Shown: positions 14,844 through 22,193, counted from the first letter of the stretch. The stretch: 46,552 nt of DNA from an uncultured Oscillospiraceae bacterium (GCA_948471095.1 CAOKRG010000017.1:1-46552); one strand, 5' to 3'. Translations and numbers: made by a program. The notes: a model not told the origin generated them from the sequence alone.

Positions 14844-15083
14844 TTACTTTTTATGGCCGGGAAGTATCTTTGGTCCCGGCTCATTAGGCACACGGACAAT
14901 CAGATCCGTTAGGTCACAGTCCAGCACCTCGCAGATTTTATCCAGCTGTTCAAGGCTGACGTGAGTTGCCACCTCGTGGTACAGTTCACTGATCGTGTTG
15001 GGCCGTATGCCTGTCTTACGCGCCAGGTCCGCCTGCGTCCACCTCAGTTCACCAAGCCGGGTGGACAGTAAAATCCGTATCAT
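14844..15083 (-). CDS. XRE/Cro-family regulator
   Basis: This 79-residue protein has one helix-turn-helix domain of the YozG/Cro-CI type: LSTRLGELRWTQADLARKTGIRPNTISELYHE is the HTH core, then LEQLDKICEVLDCDLTDLI. It ends in a short basic tail. It is bounded downstream by its own terminator. An 8+1+8 perfect palindrome (15098-15114) sits between the gene and its likely promoter, so it is almost certainly autoregulated. It is the last protein gene before the tRNA-Ala locus. Confidence 0.88.
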   Translation of the reverse strand: MIRILLSTRLGELRWTQADLARKTGIRPNTISELYHEVATHVSLEQLDKICEVLDCDLTDLIVRVPNEPGPKILPGHKK

Positions 15084-15097
15084 AACCAGTCTCCTTT

Positions 15098-15114
15098 ATG
15101 GTAGAGTCTACCAT
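15098..15114. promoter_or_regulatory. Palindromic operator, ATGGTAGA-n-TCTACCAT
   Basis: ATGGTAGA (15098-15105), one base, then TCTACCAT (15107-15114) is a perfect palindrome 15 bases before the XRE start codon. It overlaps where the -10 box should be. No second copy was found elsewhere in the window. Confidence 0.75.
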
Positions 15115-15177
15115 AGACTGTCACGAATTTCAGCGTTTTGTTAGATAATATCGATTTCCGATAGACTTTTTACAAGA

Positions 15178-15212
15178 ACAAAGCCACTTGGTATTCCAAG
15201 CGGCTTTTCTCT
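15178..15212 (-). terminator. Terminator downstream of tRNA-Ala
   Basis: AAGCCGCTTGG and CCAAGTGGCTT (read on the minus strand) pair around AATA and are followed by TGTTCTTG. It lies about 95 bases after the tRNA 3' end. Confidence 0.6.
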
Positions 15213-15304
15213 TATCTGTCCATCAGTAACTCCAATGGACAAGCCAGAACAAACACCCCGCCAACCATGGTAATTGTCGGCGTAGGGTTCGCCTGGCTCT
15301 CTTT

Positions 15305-15380
15305 TGGTGGACCCGAAGGGGATCGAACCCTCGACCTCCGCGTTGCGAACGCGGCGCTCTCCCAGCTGAGCCACGAGCCC
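15305..15380 (-). tRNA. tRNA-Ala, anticodon CGC
   Basis: The minus strand from 15380 folds into a full cloverleaf: acceptor GGGCTCG/CGGGTCC, D-arm GGCTCAGCTGGGAGAGC, anticodon stem CCGCG/CGCGG with loop TTCGCAA (anticodon CGC, reading GCG), T-arm with GGTTCGATCC, discriminator A and an encoded CCA end (15307-15305). CGC is the rarer alanine anticodon. It lies at the right end of a mobile region and could have been an integration site, but I found no second copy of its 3' end. Confidence 0.95.
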
Positions 15381-15619
15381 TCAAAAGTATTAAACTATGA
15401 TAAATGAGGTGATTGTTTGGTGAAGTCTTTCTCTCTTTTATTTTTTTATTAAATAAAGGGGGGAGAGAAAAGATGAAAGAAATGTTTTGGAAAAAGAAAT
15501 GGTGCGATTCGGAGGCTGACCTTGTCAGCCAAACCGCCGACATTGCACGGAGTGCGATGGAGGCGGCGAAAATTTACGACTTCGTATCTTACCCGATTTC
15601 AACGACAACCAAAAATTGA

Positions 15620-15712
15620 GGTTGCGAACCGAGTGGCGACCACAGGAGATACATCCTTAAAAAGAGGGTCATATAACCGCACCGGGTGGGCTCCCAACTG
15701 AGCTAATCGCCC
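15620..15712 (-). ncRNA. tRNA-like 93-nt element, copy 1
   Basis: Read on the minus strand, it begins with a tRNA-type 5' half (GGGCGATTAGCTCAGTTGGG) but then diverges: no matching acceptor 3' strand is present, and the centre carries an A/T-looped hairpin CCCTCTTTTTAAGG. It ends with GGTTCGCAACC, which resembles a T-arm. It is 85-90% identical to copy 2 and exactly the same length. The two share a promoter region with tRNA-Ala. It may be a decayed tRNA, a tRNA-mimicking RNA or a tRNA-derived mobile repeat. Confidence 0.55.
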
Positions 15713-15771
15713 GTATAAAGCTATGATAAAAAGCACGATTTTCTAACAATTAACCTTACTATCGCCCTTGG

Positions 15772-15864
15772 GGTTGCGAACCGAGTGGCGACCACATGAG
15801 ATACATCCCTAAAAATAGGGTCATATAACCGTACCGGGTGGGCTCCCAGCTGAGCCACGGGCCC
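15772..15864 (-). ncRNA. tRNA-like 93-nt element, copy 2
   Basis: This is the twin of the element at 15620-15712, 59 bases away. Its minus-strand 5' end is GGGCCCGTGGCTCAGCTGGG, closer to the neighbouring tRNA-Ala. The inner hairpin is CCCTA-TTTT-TAGGG, where copy 1 keeps a weaker but still paired form. It lies first behind the promoter at 15894-15922. The rest of the gap between the copies holds nothing recognisable. Confidence 0.55.
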
Positions 15865-15893
15865 GCAATGCTATAGAATCTTACAACTTCTTA

Positions 15894-15922
15894 AGTTTAC
15901 CATAGCCTGTTTGAAATGTAAA
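15894..15922 (-). promoter_or_regulatory. Promoter reading into the tRNA-like pair and tRNA-Ala
   Basis: On the minus strand TTTACA (15922-15917), 17 bases and TAAACT (15899-15894). Transcription would begin about 20 bases before copy 2. The stretch 15923-16130 is A/T-rich and then GC-rich, with no gene seen. Confidence 0.6.
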
Positions 15923-16136
15923 GCCTTTTTTCGCTTTCAACGGAATTTTGACCTTTTTTGTCTTGAGTCCGCCTATGTTTATAAACTTTTGGAGAAAGTA
16001 GACAAAGCGGGCCTTTCGTTCACAGCGGGAGGGGGCCAAAACGCGCCGGGAAGGGAAAAGACTCCGGCCAGCGGGCCTCAGCTCCGAATCCTTTCATAAC
16101 ATCGCGGTTTGGGCGCCCTCCCTCCCTTTCTTCCCG

Positions 16137-16165
16137 TTGACATTCGCCCCTGAAAGGGGTATGAT
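16137..16165 (+). promoter_or_regulatory. Promoter of the MurE-like gene
   Basis: TTGACA (16137-16142), 17 bases and TATGAT (16160-16165) lie 36 bases before the start codon. Confidence 0.8.
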
Positions 16166-16200
16166 AGTACCGGAAATTCGCCACAGAAAGGATGATTCCC

Positions 16201-17655
16201 ATGCTTCTCTCCCAGCTTCTGTCCCCCTTGGGCGTCCGTCCGTCCCAGGACCCGGATATCTCCCGCATTGTCTATGACTCCCGCCAGGCCGGGCCCGGAT
16301 GCCTGTTTGTGTGCATTAAGGGCTCCGCCTCCGATGGGCACCGCTTTGCCGCCGCGGCCGTACAGGCAGGAGCCGCGGCCGTTGTGGCCCAGGAGCCTGT
16401 GGAGGCCCCCGGGGCCCAGGTTTTTCTTGTTCCGGACACGAAAAAGGCCCTGAGTCTTCTGAGCGCCGCCTTTTTCGGCCACCCGGCCCAGCGTGACGTG
16501 AAGGTCATCGGCGTTACCGGAACCAAGGGGAAGACCACCACCGCCTATATGATCCGCTCCATTTTAGAGGCGGCGGGGCACAAGACCGGCGTCATCGGCA
16601 CCGTGGGCGCGGCGGTGGGGGAGGACGTGGTCCCCCTGCCCAACACCACGCCCATCAGCTATGAGGTGCAAAAGCACCTGCGCCGCATGGCGGACATGGG
16701 CTGCGAATATGTGGTGATGGAGGTGAGCTCCATCGGCCTGAAGGAGGACCGAGTGTACGGCCTGCCTTTCGCGGCGGGGGTGTTCACCAACTTCTCCGAG
16801 GACCACATCGGCGGGGTGGAGCACAAGGACATGGAGGAGTACCTGGCCTGCAAGGCCATGCTGTTCTCCATGTGCCCGGTAGGCGTGGTAAATACCGACG
16901 ACCCCAGCGTGGAGAAGCTGCTGGAGCATAGCTCCTGCTGGGTTTACCGCTATGGCATGGGCGCGGCGGGGGACCTGCGGGGAGAGAACTGCCGCCACCT
17001 GAACCGGCCCGGCGTGCTGGGGGTGGAGTTCGCCGTGACGGGGGACCTGCATTTTGACGTGCAGGTGGGCGTCCCCGGCAAGTTCAACGCCTACAACGCC
17101 CTGGCGGCCATGGCCTGCTGCCATCAGCTGGGCGTGCCGGCGGAGGCCATGAGGCAGGGGCTGCTGGCCGTCAAGGTAAAGGGCCGGGTGGAGCCCGTAC
17201 CCGTGCCGGGGAACTATACCCTTCTGCTGGACTACGCCCACAACGCCGTGAGCATGGAGAGCCTGCTGGCCACCCTGCGGGAGTACGAGCCGGGGCGTCT
17301 GGTCTGCCTGTTTGGGGCAGGGGGCAACCGGCCCAAGATCCGCCGCTACGAGATGGGCGAGGCCAGCGGCAGGCTGGCAGATCTGTCGGTAATCACGGCG
17401 GACAATTCCCGGTTTGAGAAGGTGGAGGACATTCTCGCGGACATCAAGGTGGGCCTGGCCAAGACAAGCGGCAAGTTCATCGAGATCCCCGACCGCCGGG
17501 AGGCCATCCGCTGGTGCCTGGAAAACGCCCGGGAGGGGGACATCATCGTCCTGGCGGGCAAAGGCCACGAGGACTACCAGGAGGTCGAGGGCGTGAAGCA
17601 TCCCTTTGACGAGCGGGTGGTCGTCCGGGAGATTCTGGACAGCTTTGGCAAATGA
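16201..17655 (+). CDS. MurE-like Mur ligase (divergent)
   Basis: This 484-residue ATP-dependent Mur ligase is of the MurE type, which adds the third amino acid to UDP-MurNAc-Ala-Glu. All three Mur domains are present. The P-loop is GVTGTKGKTTT (104-114) and the carbamylated Lys candidate is Lys218. Several MurE signatures are altered: NTTPIS for NTTPES (148-153), MEVSSIGL for MEVSSHAL (173-180), GGNRPKIRR for GGDRDKGKR, and DNSR for the DAP-specific DNPR (401-404). It may be a paralogue with another substrate. ATG 16201 is preferred to 16192 because AAAGGATG lies at the right distance. Confidence 0.85.
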   Translation: MLLSQLLSPLGVRPSQDPDISRIVYDSRQAGPGCLFVCIKGSASDGHRFAAAAVQAGAAAVVAQEPVEAPGAQVFLVPDTKKALSLLSAAFFGHPAQRDVKVIGVTGTKGKTTTAYMIRSILEAAGHKTGVIGTVGAAVGEDVVPLPNTTPISYEVQKHLRRMADMGCEYVVMEVSSIGLKEDRVYGLPFAAGVFTNFSEDHIGGVEHKDMEEYLACKAMLFSMCPVGVVNTDDPSVEKLLEHSSCWVYRYGMGAAGDLRGENCRHLNRPGVLGVEFAVTGDLHFDVQVGVPGKFNAYNALAAMACCHQLGVPAEAMRQGLLAVKVKGRVEPVPVPGNYTLLLDYAHNAVSMESLLATLREYEPGRLVCLFGAGGNRPKIRRYEMGEASGRLADLSVITADNSRFEKVEDILADIKVGLAKTSGKFIEIPDRREAIRWCLENAREGDIIVLAGKGHEDYQEVEGVKHPFDERVVVREILDSFGK

Positions 17656-17708
17656 GCGGGCCTATCCGCTCATGGGATAAGGGATGAAAAAACCGGGGAG
17701 GATTTCTT

Positions 17709-18221
17709 ATGGAGAAAAACATCATCACCTATCAGCTGCACCTGGACGGTTTCCGCTTTCTGGGCAATGTCAATGTGGTAGACGAAACCTCCGACTTTGG
17801 AATGATCTGGGAAAATTTCTTTCAGATGGGCGGCTACGGGCCCATACTGCCCTATGCGGCGGACGGCAAGCCCATCAACGTCTGGTTCCACGACCAGCAG
17901 GGCCGGGACGTGTACTTTCAGGGCCTCTTTGTAAAGGACGTGGACCGCGTGCCGGAGGGCTATACCCGGATGGACTTTCCCGGCGGGGACTATCTGGCCG
18001 TCACCACGGAGTGGATGGAGACCAACGAGGAGGCCGTGGGGGACGCGGGGAACGGCCGCTGCAACCGGTACGCCGGTACGGTGGAGCCGCCCCCGGGCTG
18101 GGTCCGGGCCGACGGGCCGGAGGCCCTGATCTTCCGAATCGAGAAGGAGAACGCCGGCACGCCCCTGGGCAGCCGGTACGAGGTATGGATCCCCATCCAA
18201 AAGCGGGATGAAGCCAAATAA
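17709..18221 (+). CDS. GyrI-like/AraC effector-binding domain protein
   Basis: This 170-residue single-domain protein resembles GyrI-like small-molecule-binding proteins (the effector half of AraC and BmrR regulators without the DNA-binding part). Signs are LGNVNVVDETSDFGMIWENFFQMGGYGPI, then YFQGLFVKDVDRVPEGYTRMDFPGGDYLAVT and a final RYEVWIPIQK strand. Such proteins bind hydrophobic cations or drugs. CGGGGAGGATTTCTT precedes the ATG. It stands alone between the MurE-like gene and pepC. The ligand cannot be told. Confidence 0.75.
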   Translation: MEKNIITYQLHLDGFRFLGNVNVVDETSDFGMIWENFFQMGGYGPILPYAADGKPINVWFHDQQGRDVYFQGLFVKDVDRVPEGYTRMDFPGGDYLAVTTEWMETNEEAVGDAGNGRCNRYAGTVEPPPGWVRADGPEALIFRIEKENAGTPLGSRYEVWIPIQKRDEAK

Positions 18222-18253
18222 ATTGACAAATAAGGGAAATTGGAGGAACGAAA

Positions 18254-19588
18254 ATGAACAAGGCCATTACCATCACGGAACTGGAAAGCTTTGAAAAGGA
18301 CTTTGCCCGTGACCCCGCCAAGCGGGTGGCCCAGCTGGCCGTCACCGCCAACGGGGTCAACAAGTCCGCCACAGACCCCTTTGTCCAGCGGGAGGACCGG
18401 CACCAGTTCTCGGTACAGCTGGAGGGCGGCAAGATCACCAACCAGAAGAGCTCCGGCCGGTGCTGGATGTTCGCCGCCCTGAACACCATGCGGGTGGAGG
18501 TCATGAAAAAGCTGAACCTGGAGACCTTCGAGCTCAGCCAGAACTACACCCTGTTTTACGACAAGCTGGAGAAGTCCAACTACTTTTTGGAGAGCGTTCT
18601 CGACACCCTTGACGAGCCCACCGGCGGCCGGGTGATCGCCCACCTGCTCAGCGCCCCGCTCAACGACGGCGGGCAGTGGGATATGCTGTGCAATCTGGTG
18701 GAGAAATACGGCGTGGTTCCCAAGGACGCCATGCCCGAGACCGCCTGCTCCTCTTCCACCTGGGAGTTTACCAGCTACATGACCCGCAAGCTGCGGGAGT
18801 TCGCCTGCACCCTGCGGGAGGGCTATGCCGCGGGCAAGACGGTGGAGCAGCTGCGGGACCAGAAGGAGATTATGCTGTGCGGCGTCTACAACATGCTGTG
18901 CATCGCCCTGGGCAACCCGCCCAAGACCTTCACCTTTGAGGCCAGGGACAAGGACAAGAAATTCATCCGGGAGACCGGGCTTACCGGCAAGAGCTTCTTT
19001 GAGAAGTACGTGGGCTGGGACCTGTCCGACTATGTGAGCCTCATCAATGCCCCCACCGCCGACAAGCCCTACCACAAGACCTTCACCGTGAAGCTGCTGG
19101 GCAACATCGTGGAGGGCCGTCCGGTCAAATACCTGAACCTGCCCATCGAGGACCTAAAGGCCGCGGCCATCCGCCAGATGCAGGACGGCCAGCCCGTGTG
19201 GTTTGGCTGCGACGTGGGCAAGTGCTCCGTTCGGGAGGGGGGCATGATGGACCTCGATGTGCTGCGGCCCGACCAGCTCTTCGGCGTGGAGTTCGGCATG
19301 ACCAAGGCCCAGCGCCTGGACTACGGCGACAGCCTGATGACCCATGCCATGGTGTTCCAGGGGGTGAACCTGGACGAAAACGGCCAGCCCACCCGCTGGC
19401 GGGTAGAGAACAGCTGGGGCAAGGACTCCGGCGTGGACGGCTACTATGTGATGAGCGACGATTGGTTCACCGAGTACACCTACCAGGTGGTGGTACATAA
19501 AAAATACCTGACCGAGGACCAGCGGGCCGAGCTGGACCAGGCCCCCATCGCCCTGGAGCCCTGGGATCCTATGGGGTCGCTGGCGTAA
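18254..19588 (+). CDS. pepC: Aminopeptidase C (bleomycin hydrolase family)
   Basis: This cytoplasmic C1-family cysteine aminopeptidase trims N-terminal residues from peptides as a hexamer. The catalytic Cys70 is in QKSSGRCWMFA, the His in SLMTHAMVFQGV (about residue 365) and the Asn in RVENSWG (about 388). The full 444-residue length fits PepC. The C-terminus ends DPMGSLA; in this family the C-terminal residues reach into the active site and set exopeptidase action. TTGGAGGAACGAAA precedes the ATG. It likely feeds amino acids from imported peptides. Confidence 0.96.
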   Translation: MNKAITITELESFEKDFARDPAKRVAQLAVTANGVNKSATDPFVQREDRHQFSVQLEGGKITNQKSSGRCWMFAALNTMRVEVMKKLNLETFELSQNYTLFYDKLEKSNYFLESVLDTLDEPTGGRVIAHLLSAPLNDGGQWDMLCNLVEKYGVVPKDAMPETACSSSTWEFTSYMTRKLREFACTLREGYAAGKTVEQLRDQKEIMLCGVYNMLCIALGNPPKTFTFEARDKDKKFIRETGLTGKSFFEKYVGWDLSDYVSLINAPTADKPYHKTFTVKLLGNIVEGRPVKYLNLPIEDLKAAAIRQMQDGQPVWFGCDVGKCSVREGGMMDLDVLRPDQLFGVEFGMTKAQRLDYGDSLMTHAMVFQGVNLDENGQPTRWRVENSWGKDSGVDGYYVMSDDWFTEYTYQVVVHKKYLTEDQRAELDQAPIALEPWDPMGSLA

Positions 19589-19620
19589 GGGAGTCTTCTG
19601 GTAAGAAGTAAGCCCCCTAA

Positions 19621-19700
19621 GCGCAACAGTAAAAGTTTCGTCAACCTTTTCAAAGGTTGCAGAGCGCGAGACAGAGTCTCGCGACCTTGACCTTCAAAAG
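19621..19700. repeat. Mosaic intergenic repeat, copy a
   Basis: This block starts GCGCAACAGTAAAAGTTTCG, then has the palindrome AACCTTTTCAAAGGTT and a GCGAGACAGAGTCTCGC hairpin. It is the first of about fifteen related blocks that fill gaps from here to the window end. Confidence 0.85.
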
Positions 19701-20020
19701 GCGGCGCAGAGGAAAACTGAGCGCACCACGCTTTTTTATCCCCCCAAGAAAAAACAGCGCACTAGTTCCGCGCCGCCCTTATGTAACGCCTTAGAGCGAA
19801 GCGAATAACAGTGGCCTGTTTCCTGTGGCTAGCTTTTGTGGGATGAGCCATCTGTTCTGCAAGGAGGGTAGCCGCATCGAACAGTCCGCTGTTTGGCGCT
19901 TCGCTTAAATGTGCTTTCTGAGGCGGCGGCGCAGCATATGTGCGCTATTCTGTCTTAGGGGGATGATCTGGCGTTGTGCGCTAAGCTTTTTTACTGCACC
20001 GCCTTTAAGGGCAAAGGTCA
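19700..20020. repeat. Foldback element, copy 1 (~320 bp)
   Basis: Between two mosaic blocks lies a unit whose core folds back on itself: AGCGAAGCG with AACAG near 19793-19812, and CTGTTTGG with CGCTTCGCT near 19888-19906. Short motifs (GCGCACC, GAGCGAAGCGA, GGGATGAT, TTTAAGGGCAA) recur in the same order at 27735-28050. No protein-coding frame is convincing. Confidence 0.6.
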
Positions 20021-20085
20021 AGGCCGCCTCCGGCGGCTTAGGGGCTCTGCCCCTAAGAACCCTGCAAGGGGCCGCGACTTCGCGA
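20021..20085. repeat. Mosaic intergenic repeat, copy b
   Basis: It holds GCCTCCGGCGGCTTAGGGGC and GCCCCTAAGAACCCTGCAAG, the hairpin half of the mosaic repeat. Confidence 0.85.
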
Positions 20086-20133
20086 TGCGATGTTTATTGG
20101 AGACCTGAAGTGAATATTGCCAGCGGGACGCTG

Positions 20134-20168
20134 AAAAGCCCAGAAGCCAAGCGGTTTCTGGGCTTTTT
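20134..20168. terminator. Terminator of the serine recombinase remnant
   Basis: AAAAGCCCAGAA (20134-20145) and TTTCTGGGCTTTT (20154-20166) pair around GCCAAGCG. It lies directly after the minus-strand recombinase stop and works in both directions. Confidence 0.8.
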
Positions 20169-20169
20169 C

Positions 20170-20480
20170 TTATTCCTGAGCTTTGTAAGAAAATTGGACT
20201 TCGAGTCCGTTTTTGAAGAGAATAGAGGCGGTAAGCCCGTTTTTTATACAAAAGTTTGTGACGACGGAGTTGAGGAAATCCTTGACGATTTGTGGGTCGA
20301 TTTTGCGGATGAATTTCTCATAGTCCACGAACCGTTTGTCCTGAAGTTGTTGGCTCAGGATGAAGTAGCGGTATGTCCCAGCGTAGAAGGGATTGGTGAG
20401 CATCGTGCGGACGGTGGTGGGATTCCACGGTTTGCCGGTTCGGGAGCGTACGCCCTTCTCGTTGAGAGACTTGGCAACTG
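20170..20480 (-). pseudogene. Large serine recombinase, C-terminal fragment
   Basis: On the minus strand, AKSLNEKGVRSRTGKPWNP and TTVRTMLTNPFYAGTYRYF belong to the Recombinase domain of large serine integrases. About 80 further residues follow to a normal stop and terminator. The catalytic N-terminal resolvase domain is missing; homology ends near 20480, where plus-strand genes begin. It marks the left edge of a second mobile remnant inserted between pepC and murF. Confidence 0.8.
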
Positions 20481-20483
20481 TAC

Positions 20484-20543
20484 TACCCGAAGTTTTGTCC
20501 TGAGTGCGGTCGCCAGCTCGGTCAAGGGGGTGAGGAGGGATGA
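20484..20543 (+). pseudogene. Zinc-ribbon protein, last 19 residues
   Basis: The frame YYPKFCPECGRQLGQGGEEG ends in a TGA that overlaps the next ATG as ATGA. CPECG is a zinc knuckle. The N-terminal part was cut off at the junction with the recombinase fragment. Confidence 0.55.
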
Positions 20544-20682
20544 CCTGCCCGTATGCGGCGAGAAGCTACGCCCGAACAAGGGATGGGCCGCCATGTTCTA
20601 TGACGGCTACTGCAACACCTGCGATATGCCGGTGGAGAACGGAGAGGAGGATGAAGACTGTGAAGAGAATCAAATCGACTGA
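20540..20682 (+). pseudogene. Small zinc-ribbon protein with a one-base frameshift
   Basis: It starts MTCP at 20540, then the reading moves to another frame as VCGEKLRPNKGWAAMFYDGY followed by CNTCDMPVENGEEDED. Joining the two gives CPVCG...CNTC, a clean four-cysteine zinc ribbon of about 47 residues. The break lies in TGCCCGTATGC (about 20547-20557), where a fourth C would restore the frame. It is either a true frameshift or a homopolymer read error. The end overlaps the next gene's start. Confidence 0.65.
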
Positions 20683-21187
20683 GGCTCTGGTAGCTTCTTC
20701 CGCCCGTCAGGGTGTGACTATCTGCGGAACGGAAGCGGAGATTGTCCTTGCTTACATCAAGGTCCACGGGTATGAGCTGCTGACGGACGATGACTACAAG
20801 CTCTACCTGCATGACGAGAGTGCCGGTGAGGACCACACCCATGATGGGACTGAGACAGTCCGTGGCATCGTGGAGCTGTGCGTGGAGCTGAACAAGGAGA
20901 TGCTGATAGACAGCTACTCCACGCAGGAGCAGGACGCCGACGACCAGCTCGAACTTCGGAAGGACACGCTCATTCTGGAGACCATGCTGGCGAAGGCGGA
21001 GAAGGTCATCCCGCCCACGGTGCGCCGTTACAATGTGGTCATCGTCGAGCATCGGAAGAAACTGGTGCCGGTGCTGGCGGCGAGCTGGGCTGAGGCCGAG
21101 GAGAGAGTGCGGGAGATGTGGGAGAACGGGGAGGTGGTCATCGGCCAGAGCGACTTCACCGGGATTATGATTAGCAGCGGAGGATGA
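20651..21187 (+). CDS. DpnD/PcfM-like conjugative-element protein
   Basis: This is a 178-residue acidic protein. The last ~50 residues (VVIVEHRKKLVPVLAASWAE then AEERVREMWENGEVVIGQSDFTGI) resemble the DpnD-PcfM domain of plasmids and integrative elements, whose function is not established. The middle holds a DEEM-like helical stretch (IVELCVELNKEMLIDS). The ATG at 20651 has GGAGAGGAGG directly before it and overlaps the frameshifted zinc-ribbon gene by 32 bases. A longer frame from 20540 is only the out-of-frame start of that gene. Confidence 0.7.
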   Translation: MKTVKRIKSTEALVASSARQGVTICGTEAEIVLAYIKVHGYELLTDDDYKLYLHDESAGEDHTHDGTETVRGIVELCVELNKEMLIDSYSTQEQDADDQLELRKDTLILETMLAKAEKVIPPTVRRYNVVIVEHRKKLVPVLAASWAEAEERVREMWENGEVVIGQSDFTGIMISSGG

Positions 21188-21191
21188 TACC

Positions 21192-21545
21192 ATGGCAAAG
21201 AACGGCTACCTTGCCCGGCGGAAGGTTCGGGACAGTGTTCTTCAGGACGCCACCCGCCAAACCTACCAGCAGTACATGACGGACACGCTCGTCCTGACCC
21301 TTAACGACCCGGAGGTCATGGGAAAGGATGTGTTCGGATATGAGCGGCTGAAGAAGGTGCTGGAAGCGTGGGGCAGATATTACGATGACTTCTTCGACGC
21401 CCTGACGAGGAACCCGGAGGCGGACTACGCACGAGAGAAGATGGACGCAGCCATGAAGCGTATCTGCGGTAAGAGCGGCGACTTCGTGCCGTTTGAGAAG
21501 CGGTACGAATGGCTGCCAGAAATCACATACGGGCAGAAGAAGTAA
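21192..21545 (+). CDS. Mobile-element protein, unknown function
   Basis: I do not recognise this 117-residue, mostly helical protein. It has aromatic-rich patches (RYYDDFFDAL, KRYEWLPEITYG) and no catalytic motif or membrane segment. GCGGAGGATGATACC precedes the ATG, 4 bases after the previous stop, so the two are co-translated. Proteins like this occur in clostridial integrative elements beside DpnD/PcfM genes. Confidence 0.7.
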   Translation: MAKNGYLARRKVRDSVLQDATRQTYQQYMTDTLVLTLNDPEVMGKDVFGYERLKKVLEAWGRYYDDFFDALTRNPEADYAREKMDAAMKRICGKSGDFVPFEKRYEWLPEITYGQKK

Positions 21546-21629
21546 AAATCTTATCAGGCTGTCCCAAAATCTGATTGCATATCGGGCGGAAATCTGATAG
21601 AATAAGATATAGAAAGCGGGGTGTTTGAT

Positions 21630-21902
21630 ATGCCAGTGTTGAGTATGTTCTTCGGAATCATCGTCCGTATGTATCGGGAGCAGGGCGGGAAACACAATAT
21701 GCCCCACATCCACGCTGAGTATTCCGGCGAGGAGGTCGTGGTCGCTCTGGATGGGACGGTTCTCGAAGGAGAAAAGAATTTTCCGAGGAATAAGCTGAAG
21801 ATGCTGGAAGTCTGGATGGATATACACCATGAGGACCTTGAAGCGAACTGGAAGTTGCTGTCCAACGGTGAGCAGTTCTTCCGCATTGACCCGCTAAAGT
21901 AA
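21630..21902 (+). CDS. DUF4160 protein
   Basis: This 90-residue protein is of the DUF4160 family: MFFGIIVRMYREQGGKHNMPHIHAEYSGEEVVVAL is the family core (split here by Gly), with the typical MPHIHAEY, then GEKNFPRNKLKMLEVWMDIHHEDLEANW. In many bacteria DUF4160 and DUF2442 genes stand side by side, and a toxin-antitoxin-like role has been suspected; no biochemical role is established. ATG 21630 is preferred over GTG 21621 because of the distance to AGCGGGG. The DUF2442 partner follows after 14 bases. Confidence 0.87.
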   Translation: MPVLSMFFGIIVRMYREQGGKHNMPHIHAEYSGEEVVVALDGTVLEGEKNFPRNKLKMLEVWMDIHHEDLEANWKLLSNGEQFFRIDPLK

Positions 21903-21916
21903 AGGAGGTGGCGTCC

Positions 21917-22162
21917 ATGTTGCAGCCGAGATTGGTGAAAGCGGAGCCGGTAGACCACCTGAAGCTCCGGCTCACCTACGAGACTGGGGAGGTCAAGCTG
22001 TTCGACGTTTCCCCTTATGCCAGCGGTCCTTGGTATGGCGAGCTGAGAGACGAGTCCTACTTTAGAACGGTCCGTATGCTTCCGGGCGGAACGGGCATTG
22101 AGTGGAGCAACGGTCAGGACATCGCTCCCCATGAGTTGTACGAGTGCAGCGCACCGGCCTAA
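21917..22162 (+). CDS. DUF2442 protein
   Basis: This 81-residue protein has the DUF2442 pattern: AEPVDHLKLRLTYETGEVKL, FDVSPYASGPWYGELRDESYF, and TGIEWSNGQDIAPHELYE at the end. An excellent AAAGGAGGTG site precedes ATG 21917. It pairs with the DUF4160 gene just upstream and ends at an intrinsic terminator. The function is unknown; the pair may form a regulatory or toxin-antitoxin-like unit. Confidence 0.87.
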   Translation: MLQPRLVKAEPVDHLKLRLTYETGEVKLFDVSPYASGPWYGELRDESYFRTVRMLPGGTGIEWSNGQDIAPHELYECSAPA

Positions 22163-22168
22163 CCGACC

Positions 22169-22193
22169 AAAAGCCCCTATAAGGGGCTTTTTT
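22169..22193 (+). terminator. Terminator after the DUF4160-DUF2442 pair
   Basis: AAAAGCCCC and GGGGCTTTTTT pair around TATAA. The next ~200 bases (22195-22395) hold no gene; this is probably the right end of the inserted remnant. Confidence 0.88.

Noticed and set aside
15141-15374. A 77-residue minus-strand reading frame starting MAQLGERRVRNAEVEG
   Set aside because: Its first third is the tRNA-Ala gene read as protein, a common false gene. The rest crosses the tRNA terminator.
15305-15380. tRNA-Ala as attachment site of the phage block
   Set aside because: No second copy of the tRNA 3' end was seen near 7.3-7.6 kb or elsewhere, so integration here is not supported.
15473-15619. A 48-residue plus-strand frame (MKEMFWKKKWCDSEADLV...) with a good GGGGGGAG site
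   Set aside because: It lies antisense within the transcript running from the tRNA-like elements to tRNA-Ala and matches nothing I know. It is possible but not supported enough to list as a gene.
19909-20682. A long plus-strand frame of 257 residues
   Set aside because: It joins foldback repeat, recombinase antisense DNA and the shifted zinc-ribbon frame. Only the last ~45 residues are protein-like and they are listed as the frameshifted gene.
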